From: Clavulina sp. PMI_390
Lineage: Eukaryota > Basidiomycota > Agaricomycetes > Cantharellales > Hydnaceae
Direction of reading: 5' to 3'
Assembly: GCA_015039315.1 (NCBI GenBank)
Contig: WIDE01000040.1
Span: 168,497-232,496 of the forward strand
DNA length: 64,000 bases
A program made the translations under genes and the position numbers. This document shows, piece after piece, positions 46,330 through 60,047 of this stretch; positions within the stretch are counted from its first letter, which is position 1, and the number at the start of each line of letters is the position of its first letter. The notes below the pieces were generated by a model that was not told the DNA's origin, searched no databases, and saw only the letters and a program-made list of their open reading frames with translations.

Positions 46330-47651
46330 AGTGACTCCATTGATGTTGAGGACGAGCTCAGTTTTCGGACGTGAGTATTCCCTGATACACATATGGCTCA
46401 GTTCCTCCATTCATTCTAGTGTTGGTGAAGGAGAGCGCTCCATATTGGGATAATTTATCATCGTCCAGGTTTCAGAGAAACCCATTGTCTGTAACCGCCT
46501 GGAATCGAAAAGCATGTACATTTGCAGCCTTGGGGAAGATCATGCCTGTATCCTTTATACATTAGCCGAGCCAAAGGCGGCACACTTGCGGTGTCCTCAT
46601 TGGTATTCCTCATGGACTGCACGAAAAGGTTCCGCTCATCCTCCGTGCCGGCGGTTTTTTGTGCAGGTTTAGCACCATTCTACCCTCACACCTCAATCAA
46701 CAATCATCACCCCGCAGTGGATGTTAGGGGGTTGGTGGGCCAGGTGAAATTGCTCGAGGATGAGGGGACTCAATGGACATACTAAAGCAATACGTGATAA
46801 GCACCCTACGAGGAGTAAAAGGCGGCAGTAGTTACGAGTGAATATAACCACCCTCGCCTCTGGGTGGACAGGAGCTACGCATACTGACATAAAATGGTGA
46901 CTGCGCAAACCAAAAAGGCTCTCCTTTACTATGTTTCGGTTGCGCGCTGGAAGCATTGACGATTGCACAAATATTTCTGATACAACGAGCGGTGTGGGAG
47001 CAAAGACAGCACTGTACCGAAAGGAAAACTAGCGAGTAATTTGACCAGAAAAACATGGCGGATTAGGTAATAATATCGGCGCCAATTTCCTCACTGCTTC
47101 TCTCTTGGATGAGTGATATCGACAATGATGGTACCAAGACCAGTGGGCTCGCTGTTCCCCATAAGCCGCTGAGTGTGGTCGCTGCCGGACCGTGGTAAAT
47201 TTGTCGGACCCGAACTCAACCAGAAGGGCGCAATATTCCAGCATGAATGCTCCCGGCGCCACCTCGGCGGATACAATCGCGAAGGCGCCATCTGTCCCTG
47301 CTCCCCGCTGTGGCTGTCGATCCAAGGGGCGACATCATTCGTGATTTACAAAAGCGGTTGCTCTGTTGCTCAGGGGTTCATGTTGGGCAATTGGCAGCGG
47401 CCTCACCCGCGCCAGTGTTCGGCTCTACTGCTGGAGAGGCTTTTGAATCAGTGTGGAAATTGCATGGGACTCTGTGGGGGTTCGGGCACCCCCTCCCGAT
47501 TATGACAGTAATAGACTGGCAAACGTCTATATAGAAAACAGCCAAGCCGCAGAGCGCCTCTCTCCCCCTTGGCCACCGCTACGGCCACACGTAACGACAT
47601 CGATGAACTTTCACCCAGGCTTGTTCCTCAGGCCCCTAGACCTCTAGTTCT
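46330..47651. other. intergenic, 1.3 kb
   Basis: Between copies 2 and 3. There are short coding-like scraps on both strands: plus near 46690-46785 (VDVRGLVGQVKLLEDEGTQW) and minus near 47170-47290 (AFMLEYCALLVEFGSDKF). No complete gene model could be made. They may be decayed genes. Confidence 0.3.
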
Positions 47652-49778
47652 ATGGATGGCGCACAAAACTTGAGGTTGGATAACCTCAATTTGGGGGCTT
47701 GGCTAGTGTCCAAATTAGTATCGACCATCCTATTTGGAGTCTTGACTGTTCAAGTGAGCTATGTTACAATTACTCGGGCACTCCAATTTTGTCACCAGCG
47801 CTAACTTGTGAACGCTTGAATCAGTGTGCATTCTATTGGAACCGATACCAGAGGGACCAGTGGGGGCTTAAGTCTCTTGTGAGTTGCTCCCAAGTTTGAG
47901 CTCGACCAGTAAGCCGATCGCCTCTATCAATAGGTCGTGACCGCATGGTAAGGGACATTAGGGAACCATCTTACTATCGTCGCGGGACATCTCATAACGA
48001 TGCATGGACTTATCGCCCTTCTCAGGATCCTTGATTTCGCTAATGAACTATCAATGTCTTTCTGGACTTACCTCGCCATCGTGCGTCAGAGCGAACTGTT
48101 TTTCTGCTTCCTGCTTTTCATCCTATCTGCTCTATAGATTCGCCACTTTGGTGACCTGACGTTCATGATGGAGGAGTCTGAGTGGTATCGTGCCCTTTCT
48201 ATCTATTATTCATTATCATCTGGCTGATCTATCCAACACCTTTAGGCCCATCACGGTATGGTCGACAATTTATCTGTTCCGCAAGCTTCCAACTGAGAAA
48301 CCGCAATCCAAAGACAATGTGCATATTCGTCGTGAGTATTATTTGGTGAATCGTCGAAGCCTAGGACTCTCCTGCATCTTCAAATCAAATAAGCTTGCTC
48401 CAAGGCACTGAAAAACTTTTGCTTTAGTCTACTCTAGCTCTTATGGCTCAATTGTACGCCGCGAACCAATCAACCTGTCATTTAGGAGATATTATGCTGA
48501 CATTCCCAAAGTTTCTACACTCGTCGGGCATATCTCCGTAAGCTTGAACTTTATTGGCTTCCATAACTAGCTCATTCCAAACCACCTTCTAGTGAACAAA
48601 TCATTGTGGCCTCTATGCCTCTTGTCGCTGAGTCTCTCTGTGTTGTCATTTATTTCGGGAATAGGCTGGTCCCTCCGCTTACTCTCACGAAACGCGTCAC
48701 TGATGGCTTTATTTATAGCCTTGGGCATCGAAGTGTAAGCCATCACTTGTGTCCCAAATACTACTCCCTGACTCTCGCCCACAGCGTAGCCATCCCGAAT
48801 TATCGAAATTCGAGATATGCGGTAAGTCGACTCGTCAAGTTTGTGCTGTAGTATTGGTCTGATCTTGTTTCATGGTAATTCTGTCCTTCTGCTCAGTGGA
48901 TGAGGGAGGTTTGGCTCATATCGGAAGCCGCGACCGACGTCCTTGTTTCATGCATTGTTGTGTATGCGCTGACGACTCGCCGAGTGGCTGCCTCCGGGTG
49001 AGTTAAACAGCCACTCATATCGATGTCAATCCCACTCACATCATTGTCTGATTTATCAGCACTGTGAAGAGGGGGTTGAGGAGACTCATATTATATACGA
49101 TTAGTGATGGGCTCCTGACTACTGTTGTCGCTGTGGCCCTCCTCATTTTGGTTCGTCAAGTCGTCTCGTCACTAGTCCAAATGCTGGACACAACTCAGAT
49201 TTTCGAATCGACCCGGCACCACTTCTTACAGTTCTTCCTTTTACCTAACACCTGGACGCACAATGGCCTGACCTTCGGTATGGGTCCTTCCAATTTGGTA
49301 ACGATGCCTATCAAGCGCTGACGGTTCCCGCCCTGTAGTCCTGACTCGACTTTACTCGAATAGCCTACTCGCCTCGTAAGCAGTATTCCATTCATGTACG
49401 ATGTAATAGTGGCCTAAATGATCCTCCTTGTGGGTCCTCCTGTGATAGTTTGAATCTTAGAGGCACCTGGATCAGCAACATGACAACAAACCACTCCTTA
49501 GGTGATCCTGCTATCGAACATCAGGTAAGTGTTACCATGCTTCAACATGATTCTATAATATTATTATCTTATTCTTGTCGCCGAAAAATTACAAGAAACA
49601 CGATCGGGAACCACCTAGGCCTTGTACTCTTCCGCCACGTCCACAACGCTTTCTTTCTTTTCTCACGTTGACAGACCCTACCGGCTTTCCGCTGGCCAGC
49701 TCAGAGCTTCCGATAGGTAGCCTCCATACAACCTCCCAAGTACACCTGAACGAGGCTCCGGCCGATAAGTCCAGCTAA
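47652..49778 (+). CDS. DUF6534-like 7-TM protein, copy 3
   Basis: Seventeen exons: 47652-47753, 47825-47878, 47934-47947, 48026-48080, 48138-48181, 48246-48255, 48314-48331, 48428-48453, 48512-48537, 48593-48734, 48785-48821, 48897-48997, 49060-49150, 49232-49277, 49339-49375, 49449-49524 and 49596-49778. They sum to 1062 nt, giving 353 aa. If the GC-AG candidate intron 48665-48718 (54 nt) is also removed, as its GT-AG counterpart is in copies 1 and 2, the protein is 335 aa. Landmarks are NLGAWLVSKLVSTILFGVLT, CAFYWNRYQRDQWGLKSL, FYTRRAYL, VWLISEAATDVLVS, LILYTISDGLLTTVVAVALL and RLYSNSLLASLNLRGTW. It is an integral membrane protein of unknown function. The cytosolic C-terminal tail ends in a proline- and serine-rich stretch. 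No frame break, so it is the most secure of the three. Confidence 0.87.
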
Positions 49779-50025
49779 TACCAGAAAACTGTCGTGTTCT
49801 CCAGTGGTGTACATCATGCATTGTATCATATGTGGTGTTTCGTCCCCATTAACCTGGGGATCCAATGAGCTTGGAGATTGGTGAACAGCATTATTGTCGA
49901 GGAACCTTCTGGCCACCGTTCTCCAAGAACTCGCTATTTGCTCTATCACTATCTTGGTTTCGGAGCGATGTGATTCAAAGGGTTGTTATGTCTAGTGCCC
50001 AGGGCGGTATCGTGACATCATCTAC

Positions 50026-51546
50026 CTATAACTTGGCCACAGCCGAAGCCGGCATGTCGGAGTAGATTCGCGTTTGTCTAGCTCCTCCGAGCCGCCTCTT
50101 CCGTAAGGGTTCACCTTCCTCCAAGCTATAAACCCACTCCGCTGTCTCAACAGGATCAAACTCGTCCTCAGGTCGCCATACTCGATAAGTCCCAACGCTC
50201 TTATCAACCATGCCGTCCAAGATATAATCTCGATAAACTGTCCAGATTGTGTCAGCTCGGGACGGTAAGGCGCGAGTTGGAGAAGGCGATGAGATAGAAG
50301 CCTTAGGGGTCTTGCTTGCCACAAAAGATTTGACGTGCCCACAGGAGGGCCAGTGAGGCTGGTGAGCTGCGGGATTGATCCATAAGGATGCCTTTCGGCC
50401 GTCTTGGTTTGAAAAGAGGGCTGCATGCTGTATTAAGAATCGCCTGAGAAGCAACACAGTCATTGCAGAATAGTTAGAATCGGCGAGGAAGGCCGGAATC
50501 TGGTGTCATGACGAGATAATAGCGACTCGGCTCACCTCCCAGCAATATCATCGTCCTCGAAGCCAATGTACAAATAGGGCTTGTCGAATTCACGGGTCAT
50601 TTTCGCTGCTTCCGGAGTGTACTGTGCGCATCGCGGGGACATGCTAGTTGCACAGAACTTCAACATTTGACTTGGAAAAATATGGAGGGAGAGCTTACAA
50701 CCACTCAAGCCACTCCTTGCCTGGCCCGTAAGGATAATCGTCACCCAATTCCATGCGGCTTCCATAGAATATCCGGTCCTCCTCAATGTGGGCTTTTACG
50801 CGGGTCCGGATTCCATGACAGCGCTCCAAGGGGTTCGTGTAGTTGCCAACATGGAGGTTTCCTAAAGAAGAGAGTTTGAGGTTTTGCAGGACCACGGATG
50901 GGCATATTTGGGGGTGTTCTTACCGCCACAGACATTTAGACATCTCGTGATAAGGTGTTTTGACTCATTCAGAAGGGGAATCATCACTAGATGACATATG
51001 ATTGTGAACATGCGCTGTGGATTTCACAAAGATGACATTGTGACTTACAGCCTCCAAGCGAATGACCCAGAACAGTCAAAGGTGCATTTTCCCATCTTTC
51101 CGCAGCGTAGCAGATAGCTGCGGCGGCATCTCGCTGGGCCCAGTGACTCGTCATCCCCACATCTTCCGGGACCTGTTGAAACGCTGTCGCGCGCGACATT
51201 GCTGTTGCGCCTTGGCTGACGAGGTGTTTTAGGTGTTGGGGCCACGATAGTCCAGTGTATCGGTAATCAAAGGTGATAACTCCGATGCCTTGTTGTGACA
51301 GCCAGCTTTGTAGCACAAGCCATATGTTGTCCCGAAAAGAGCCAACCTACTGTCAAAATTCTGGAAAAGCTATGCAGTTTCAGGCGAGACGTACAGTGCG
51401 AAATCTCGATATAGTCTCGAGTTAATTCCAGTTGCATTGAGTATGACAACTGACGCCCTTGGTTGTGTGAATTGACGCGGAGGGTCATATCGTTGTGCTG
51501 TGAGAGGGAACGCATCTACGAGAGAAGGCAAGGTGAATGTGGCCAT
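50026..51546 (-). CDS. alpha/beta hydrolase family, paralogue D
   Basis: Six exons on the minus strand, 51546-51395, 51305-51049, 50986-50924, 50861-50699, 50643-50536 and 50443-50026, sum to 1161 nt, giving 386 aa. Landmarks are VITFDYRYTGLSWPQHLKHL, the nucleophile elbow GHSLGG (Ser133), HWAQRDAAAAICYA, NVCGG, SRMELGDDYPYGPGKEWLEW, GFEDDD and CGHVKSF. Start at 51546 gives MATFTLPSLVDAFPLTAQRY, aligning with paralogue E; an ATG 20 codons upstream lacks family support. Exon lengths 257-63-163-108-418 are identical to C and E. It is convergent with DUF6534-like copy 3 and in tandem with E, its closest relative. Substrate unknown. Confidence 0.88.
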
Positions 51547-52482
51547 CGCGTGCATTGAGTGTATAGGGCGACGACGCGGCTCCAGACGAAGAGAGCACAC
51601 AGTGAGATTTGTTGTGGGGGTCAGAAGAGAGCTTGTGAAGTTGGAAGCAACCCAGTGTTATAACCCAGAGTAGCGGAATCGGAATGGGGATAATGCGTGT
51701 CCAGCTCAGGAAAAACTTCTGACGGTTAATGCCATCGCTCCACCTGCTAGTCATCTAATCAAACCACGCGGTCGTCAATTCCATCTCAGGGTAAACGGTC
51801 CGGCAAAAATACACAGATGATCGAGGCCTAAATTAATCACGACTAATTGTCTAACAGGCGATACCTGCTTTGATGGCTGGACCATCCACCACCTCGTGGT
51901 TCGGAAAGGAAGTACTTCTGCCCCGTCTGTTGTAATAAATATGAGGCAATTCTAAGCCTCATGATGCAGCCATTGAGCTACGCCTTTGGAGAACCGATAG
52001 TCAAACTCCGAAGAAGCATCTAGATATCGAAGATCAAGTGATAAACCAATAAATTCATCTCACTAGCCTTCAAGCGAGCTGTGAGTATTAATACCAGGAG
52101 TGAACTTCCAGAACTACTCACCCTTACATATCAGTGGCAGAGCCATGGCGATGTCCGCAACGTTTGTTTCTCATCAAGGTAGGATTTCATCAGGCGCTCA
52201 TAAGCTCAGCCAGCGACATGAAATGGCATGTGCAGATATCGGGGAAAAATTAATAGAGCTGCGTTGCCATGGAGGCACATGCTAATTCAGATCCAGGTTG
52301 CGAGCCTAAATTGGACGCGGGAGCATTGCCCTAATTCGTGCTAGGAAATGCGCAAGCTACAAGACAAGAAAACCCACATTAACCAAGCATGCGGTCATGC
52401 ATAGTTGAGTGCCTCGTTGCCTTAGTGATCGGTGGCGCCGGCAAGCGCCCGCGCTTGGATGCCATGGCGAGTGACACAACCT
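51547..52482. other. intergenic
   Basis: Promoter side of hydrolase D. Nothing recognisable apart from the tandem repeat that follows directly at 52483. Confidence 0.35.
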
Positions 52483-52658
52483 CGGCAAAGCCACGACCCC
52501 GGAGACTTATAACTTAGAAGAAAAGGGTTTTTCTGATGACATTGCCCCACCTGTTCAAAGAAATTACCCCCGGCAAAGCCACGACCCCGGAGACTTATAA
52601 CTTAGAAGAAAAGGGTTTTTCTGATGACATTGCCCCACCTGTTCAAAGAAATTACCCC
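52483..52658. repeat. perfect 88 bp tandem duplication
   Basis: Two identical, directly adjacent 88 bp units, 52483-52570 and 52571-52658. Each begins cggcaaagccacgaccccgg and ends caaagaaattacccc. No difference between the units was found by eye. The second unit ends 6 bp before the stop codon of hydrolase E (52665), so both lie in its 3' region. Confidence 0.95.
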
Positions 52659-52664
52659 GAGAGA

Positions 52665-54190
52665 TCATAGCTTCGCCACACCAGCGGCCGAGATAACAGA
52701 AAACCCCGGAATCGATCCACCCCCGTCCAGCCGCCTCTTCCTCAGTGGTTCGCCCGCTTCCAAGCTATATACCCACTCTGCCCTCTCGATCGGATCGAAT
52801 TCATCCTCTGGCTGCCAAACTCGATAAGTTCCGACGGTTCGATCCACCTCACCCTGCACGATATAGTCCCGATAGAGGGTCCAGATTGTTTCTGCCCGAG
52901 TGAGCAAGGTATTAGGGTGGGCGGCTGGAGAGGCAGCGGCTTTAGTCGCCTTGCTGGCAACAAATGATTTGACATGCCCGCAGGTGGGCCAAGGCGGGCT
53001 CTGAGTCGCGGGGTTGATCCATAAGGATGCCTTTCGCCCGTCTCCGTTTGAGAAGAGGGCTGCGTGCTGTGTCAAAAACCGCCTAGATGTTCATCCAACG
53101 AGTAGGGACATATCAAATCTAAGGACAAATGATAACGTACTGACACACAGGCCCTGTGACGTGGCTCACCTTCCTGCAATGTGATCGTCTTCGAAGCCAA
53201 TGTAAAGATATGGCTTGTTGAATTTACGAGTCATCTGCTCTGCCTGGGGAGTGTGCTGGGCACATCGTGGTGACATGCTAGTCGAATGAGAGGATCACTG
53301 ACAACGGGCAAACTGAGAATCACGCGAGAACGACGTACAACCATTGGAGCCATTCCTTGCCCGGTCCATAAGAGAAGTCTTCCCCCAAAGACATTCGACT
53401 TCCATAGAAAATTCTATCTTTTTCTATATGAGCGTGTATACGGCTTCGGATGCCATGACACCACTCTAAGGGGTCTGTATAGTTGTCAACGTGAAGATTT
53501 CCTGGACAAGATAGTGAGGACCAGCAACATAATTGAATAGTACATGCGCAAACTAACTCACCTCCGCAGACGTTGAGGCATCGTGTGATGAGATGCATCT
53601 CTTGGTGGAGGAGAGGAATCATCACTGGAAGAAAGCAAGTGTAAAAATAGCTTGAGCTTTCGCAATCAGTGCTCACTTGGCATCGGATTGAATACTCACT
53701 TCCGCCGAGAGAGTGTCCCAACACAGTCAAAGGTGCAGCTGGCCATCTGTCAGCCGCATAGCGGACGACTGCCGCCGCGTCCCGCTGAGCCCAATGGCTC
53801 GTAATTGCTACGTCCTTTGGGACCTTACGAAGCGCTGCAATATGTGATTCTCTTGTTGCCTCTTGACCAACGAGGTGCTTCAGCTCTGGTGGCCAAGAGA
53901 GTCCCGTGTAGCGATAATCGAAGGTGACCACCCCGATATCCTGCTTAGCCAACCACCTATAATGGTACAAACAAGATGTAAGGTCCAGGAGCGTCGGCAT
54001 TCGCTTCTTGATAGCAGTGAGGAGGTCGGGTAGGAAGGGCATACGATGCAAAATCTCGATATAGTTTAGAGTTGATTCCGGTCGCATTCAATATCACGAC
54101 AGAAGCTCGCATGGGTTGGGTGGTTGGGTCAAACAGTTGAGCTGTGAGAGGGAAGGCATCGATGAGGGCAGGGAGCGTGAACGTAATCAT
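52665..54190 (-). CDS. alpha/beta hydrolase family, paralogue E
   Basis: Six exons, 54190-54045, 53956-53700, 53624-53562, 53501-53339, 53277-53170 and 53082-52665, sum to 1155 nt, giving 384 aa. Landmarks are VVTFDYRYTGLSWPPELKHL, the nucleophile elbow GHSLGG (Ser131), HWAQRDAAAVVRYAADRW, HLITRCLNVCGG, SRMSLGEDFSYGPGKEWLQW, a DDH acid region (GFEDDHIAGR) and CGHVKSF. All inner exons match D in length and phase. The intron that begins at 54044 happens to be open in one frame, so an unspliced reading fuses exons 1 and 2 wrongly. E and D form a tandem pair on the minus strand. Probably cytosolic esterase/lipase/peptidase-like; substrate unknown. Confidence 0.88.
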
Positions 54191-55296
54191 ACTGGCCGTG
54201 CGTTATGGGGGAGTAGAGGGCCAATTCTACACCGAGTTTGGGGCTTTATGCAGAAAAGAATGGGGCCACATCCTTCATCGTTGGGGCAATGTTGTGGGAC
54301 AGGACCTCATCTCATGAGAGTATCAACACTGGCTATAGGATAGGAAAGGGGCCGAGGAAGAAAAGATAGTTTACTTGGCGTGAGGACTATAGCCCGAGAA
54401 GTGCTATTGAGCAATCGAACAGTAGTAACTTATTCAGCGCGTTAATCGGCCGACACTGTATAAAATAAAGCAGCCTGAGGAAACATCAAGGAATGACGCG
54501 ATCCAAACCCTCCTGTACGGGCGGCGAAGCACGGGTGGCGTCTTCGTATCGACGCCGAGCCACCAGTGCCTGTAGGGTGGGAAGCCCTCCTTATCGCAGC
54601 ATGTGAAAGAGAACAACTCTTCCGAAAAAGGAAGAATTTTTGCTAAAGGGCGCCCTGTATGAATTTGACCTCGTGGAAGCCTTATTTGATCAAGGAGTAC
54701 TAATTCAAAGCAGATGCTGAGAAAGCGACTCGATCCGCTGACAGTGCAGACAGCTCAGATTGGGAGGAGATAAAGTGCTTGACGGATATGATCTCACCAT
54801 GTCTCCTATAGTTGGTAATTCTAGGAAGGGTCGCCGTAGTCTTAAGAAAAAGACCTTACGCTGTTCCGCCGGGCTAAAGGCGCTGGTGCGAGGAAGAGAA
54901 TAGATTTCGAGAAATGTGTGTGGGAATGTAATCAGTGTCACGGCTAGACCACAGAGAATTAATGGGAAACATACAAAGAAATAGAAATATCAGTATACTG
55001 CACACATTGAATAAATAGATGAATAAGAGCTGTGATCTCAGCGGGCCGCGAGGGGAGCCTTCGTTCAAGCAACCAGATCAAACCCTCCAGCATGGGGGAG
55101 TGACTCAACTTGTGCAAACCATCTGAATTGGTTGTCGAGCTGATCAATATTATATATGTGAGGAGGTAGCGGGGATATATGACCAAAACCTAGATAAGGA
55201 TTTGTGTGCAGAAATAGATATCCCAATCACATAAGAAAAAATAGGAAGGATGTGTTGAGTGACTAGCATAGCGATTAAGCTCAAACCCAGCATACG
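54191..55296. other. intergenic, 1.1 kb
   Basis: Between hydrolase E and the F-box gene. AT-rich in the right half. No gene, RNA or repeat recognised. Confidence 0.35.
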
Positions 55297-57061
55297 TTAT
55301 GAAAAAGAAAATAAGTTATACCACACTACTGATCCGGTTGGGGTAAGCTCCTCATCAGAATCTTCCACAATCATGACGCCGGAAGAGACGCAAGAGTCGA
55401 TGAAAGACCCCATCGCTACACCGCCCGAGTGAGGCGAGTCAGGAATGTTGAGAGAGAAGGGGACCAGTGGCATTGGGTTGCTGTTAGACGCGGCATAGAA
55501 TGCGAATCCGATAGAGGAGGACGGCGAATCGGGCACGCAGTCGGGAATGTTGCTTGACGAGTAGAGCCCTGCGCTTGTGGACAGGTGGGTATTGTAGGGA
55601 TGATCCCAATCATGAGCCTTTCGAGTGACCAGTTGTATTGAACAGGAGCTCGTAGGAAGCATGAAGAGCTGGTATGAGGTTTCATGCTCTTCGGTTGGTC
55701 GATAAGGCGATATTGTGGTGTATGTGTAAATAGGGATGTTTGAGCTTGGCGGAACCCAGTTATTTAGCACCTTTGAGCTGCAGTCGGCTGCCTCATGGTG
55801 ATCCACGACTGCCACAGAGTATGAGTGATTCAATACCACGTGCGGGGCATCCGCTGTTCGCATGATGTCATAAACATTGATTTGGAGATGAGGAGCATCG
55901 TAGGACTGGAGGAACAAATGCGGGGACCGAAGCACTGCCCCTGCTAGGTCCTATGCTCCGTTGTCAAGAAAAACCCTACCATAAAATAGCCATAACTTGA
56001 CTCACTGTATCAGGCATTTCTACTCGTATATATCCACCATTCTTCCAGTCGATAATCTCGGCTGAGTCAACTGCGCGTGCGAGGAGAAGGTCGCCATCGA
56101 GAAGGATGTTGGGTGCTCGTCTGTGAATGCCTGTGCGATAAATATGGAATGCCCCGTTGGAGGTTATGGTTGGATTGGAATGAATTTTCCAGGAGATAGT
56201 GAATATCTCCACCCAGATAGTACTAGACTCGGCAAACCACATTAGCTCGGCCATGCTTACTCTTTTATTCAGAATCGAGTAATAAGAGACGTTGAAAACT
56301 CACTGAGGAAGTTCTTTTGGCGTATAGGGAACAGCTATTTTGACACAAGTACGACTGTCCTGAAGCTGTACCATAGTTTGACGATACCAGCCTACAGCAC
56401 ACATAGAGCAAGCATCAGCTGCGGCAACTGGGCTAGACACCTCGCCAGGTAGGCACGTGGAGAGGTCCCAGCATACTAGTCGAACCCGTTTGAGATGTTC
56501 GAAACATGCGATAAACCATCGACCGCCTGGGAGGAGTCTTCTGAAAATACCACCCCCCAATTGTTTACCGTTAAGCGTGCTCAGGGCTAGGCCGATGCGA
56601 GCGGGCTCCTGGAGAGCGATAGAAGGTGTTTGCTGGGAAGGGGCATTGATCATCTTCAATAGGCGATGTGGATGGATAGCCCTAGCAATAATCTGAGGGA
56701 GTGGGAGGTCGGCGGTGGGAAAGGAGTGCGGAGCGAGGTCATCGAGAGTAGCTTGTTTCTCGACAATTCCGATCCAAAGCGAGCGGGAGCTCATTAGGAG
56801 TTCATAAAGGAATTTAGATACCTAGATGAGGGACATGGAGAGCCAGAATGATAGACGGGTTGTTGAGCAAATAGTTGAGTAAGAGAGGTAAATATTGGCG
56901 CGAAACACATCGGGACTTACTTGAGAGAGGCGGATTATAGACATGACATCAAGGAGACTAGCAATCGATAGGAAAATCTCAGCGGGGAAGAGGTCAGACC
57001 GCGGGGACATGATGGTAGCCTGAGCGCCAGTATCTATCTGGCTACTATCTACCGGAGGCAT
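55297..57061 (-). CDS. F-box protein
   Basis: Four exons, 57061-56921, 56821-56304, 56255-56006 and 55950-55297, sum to 1563 nt, giving 520 aa. Residues ~22-60 form an F-box (DLFPAEIFLSIASLLDVMSI, IRLSQVSKFLYELLMSSRSL), the Skp1-binding adaptor of SCF ubiquitin ligases. The remainder has a beta-rich look with repeated Trp and hydrophobic strands (GGRWFIACFEHLKRVRLVCW; DGDLLLARAVDSAEIIDW), as in basidiomycete F-box proteins whose C-terminal half resembles a propeller. No LRR pattern is seen. A downstream ATG at codon 18 (MSPRSDLFP) is an alternative start. The substrate cannot be inferred. Confidence 0.82.
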
Positions 57062-57612
57062 CGTATTGTCTTCTTAGTAGAGGATGATAGAATGTAACGG
57101 TAATGTTTGTGGAGGATAATTCGTATTCTTTCAGCGATGGCTGTTGTTTGTTGTGGTGATCTGTTCTGTTCTGTTCACTTTGGCCCAGGCTCGGATATCC
57201 GTTTCTTTTGTGTGGAGGAAGAGGAGTTTATTCGGAGCCGGACGCCCAGACCTATATCCAAACCTGTATTAGGCTACATAGTGACAGTGATATAGTTTGG
57301 AGCCCCCGCAAGTCATCTCGCACGCGAACGCACCCCAAAGGGCTTGATCTGTGGTGTTGGCCGACGTACCTGAGTTTCCGCAGCCCCGCGCAAAGCACAA
57401 TTCGGTGTGTCGGTGGTGGGATCAGATCAGGAATCGAGGAAGACCATGGCCAATACGTGAGATAGATGAATAGCAACAAAGGAATACGTGAAGACATGAA
57501 AACATGAGAACATCATTGGTGCTACAGAACACGCAGAAGAATGAGGGGAAGTGGTAGGGTGGAGTGGGAGCTCAGGGGAGGTGTGATATCGACAGCAGAC
57601 AAACGGACATGC
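57062..57612. other. intergenic
   Basis: Promoter side of the F-box gene and 3' side of FAL1. Nothing recognised. Confidence 0.35.
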
Positions 57613-59197
<1,585 letters not shown>

Positions 59198-59417
59198 TCG
59201 TGACAAGTTTTTGGGGAGGTTTCAAAGAAGAATAAGCAGCAGAAGAGACCAGAAAAGTCGAGTAGTTTCAGACAAAATTGTCGTGAAACTTTCGGTTGGC
59301 GCGCACACAAAATCGGTAGGTGCGAGATTCGGCGGCAAGTTCCGCCGGGACCGTCGCCGTTCATAATCACATCTTTACCTCACACTTCGCCGACGCACTG
59401 CCCACCGAGGAAAAAAA
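59198..59417. promoter_or_regulatory. bidirectional promoter interval
   Basis: 220 bp lie between the divergent start codons of FAL1 (59197, -) and the small secreted protein gene (59418, +). Initiation of both must occur here. No specific element recognised. Confidence 0.4.
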
Positions 59418-60047
59418 ATGCTCTGGAAATTCGCAATAATTCCTCTGATGGCTGCATCGTCGGCGTATGCTCAGGGTGCCACGCTGACGACGATTACCGA
59501 CGAGTACGTTGGTGTGATATATTAATAGAGGGCGCCTCGAGAACTGACCCCTTCACTCGCGTTAGCAACAACGGAGGTGTAACTGAGGTCTTGAGTATCT
59601 CTTCGGACGGTCTTGGTGACTTTTACAGTCAAACCATGTACGTGATTCTGTGCTTCGTACTATCTATAGTATCCCAACTGACCACCCCTGCCTTTCTGTG
59701 CACAGATCCACTATCCGTTAGTATTCGTTCACCATCCTTCAGCTCCCTTATTCTTGAGAGACAATCCTAACCTTATTATTGCCCTAAACCCAGAGCCGGC
59801 ACAAACATCTGCTACCACTACGCTCTCGTCACCTACCGCGTCGGGTACAGCGCTACCACCGTTCTCCTCCCTACCCGTCCAGAGCGGCACCATCCTGGCC
59901 TACAGCGACTTTACGCACACCGCCGAGCCCAGCACAACCTCCACCGCATCCACCGGTGGGGCATCCAGAACGTCACTAGGGTTACCACCGCTGTTTGTGC
60001 CCGCCGTCGTCCTCGGCGCAATTGGATTTGGCATCGCACTTCTATAG
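59418..60047 (+). CDS. small secreted or surface-anchored Ser/Thr-rich protein
   Basis: Four exons, 59418-59503, 59566-59637, 59706-59716 (an 11 nt micro-exon) and 59794-60047, sum to 423 nt, giving 140 aa with all joins in frame. A signal peptide is clear (MLWKFAIIPLMAASSAYAQG, cleavage likely after AYA). The middle is Ser/Thr/Pro-rich and likely O-glycosylated. The C-terminus is a hydrophobic tail (PPLFVPAVVLGAIGFGIALL) with no following basic residues, typical of a GPI-anchor signal, though a membrane anchor is possible. No catalytic domain or cysteine pattern. It is probably a cell-wall or plasma-membrane surface protein. Without the micro-exon the frame is lost, which supports that model. 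Confidence 0.75.

Noticed and set aside
53320..54087. Long unspliced frame spanning hydrolase E exons 1-4
   Set aside because: It reads through introns. The spliced model matches four paralogues in exon length and phase.
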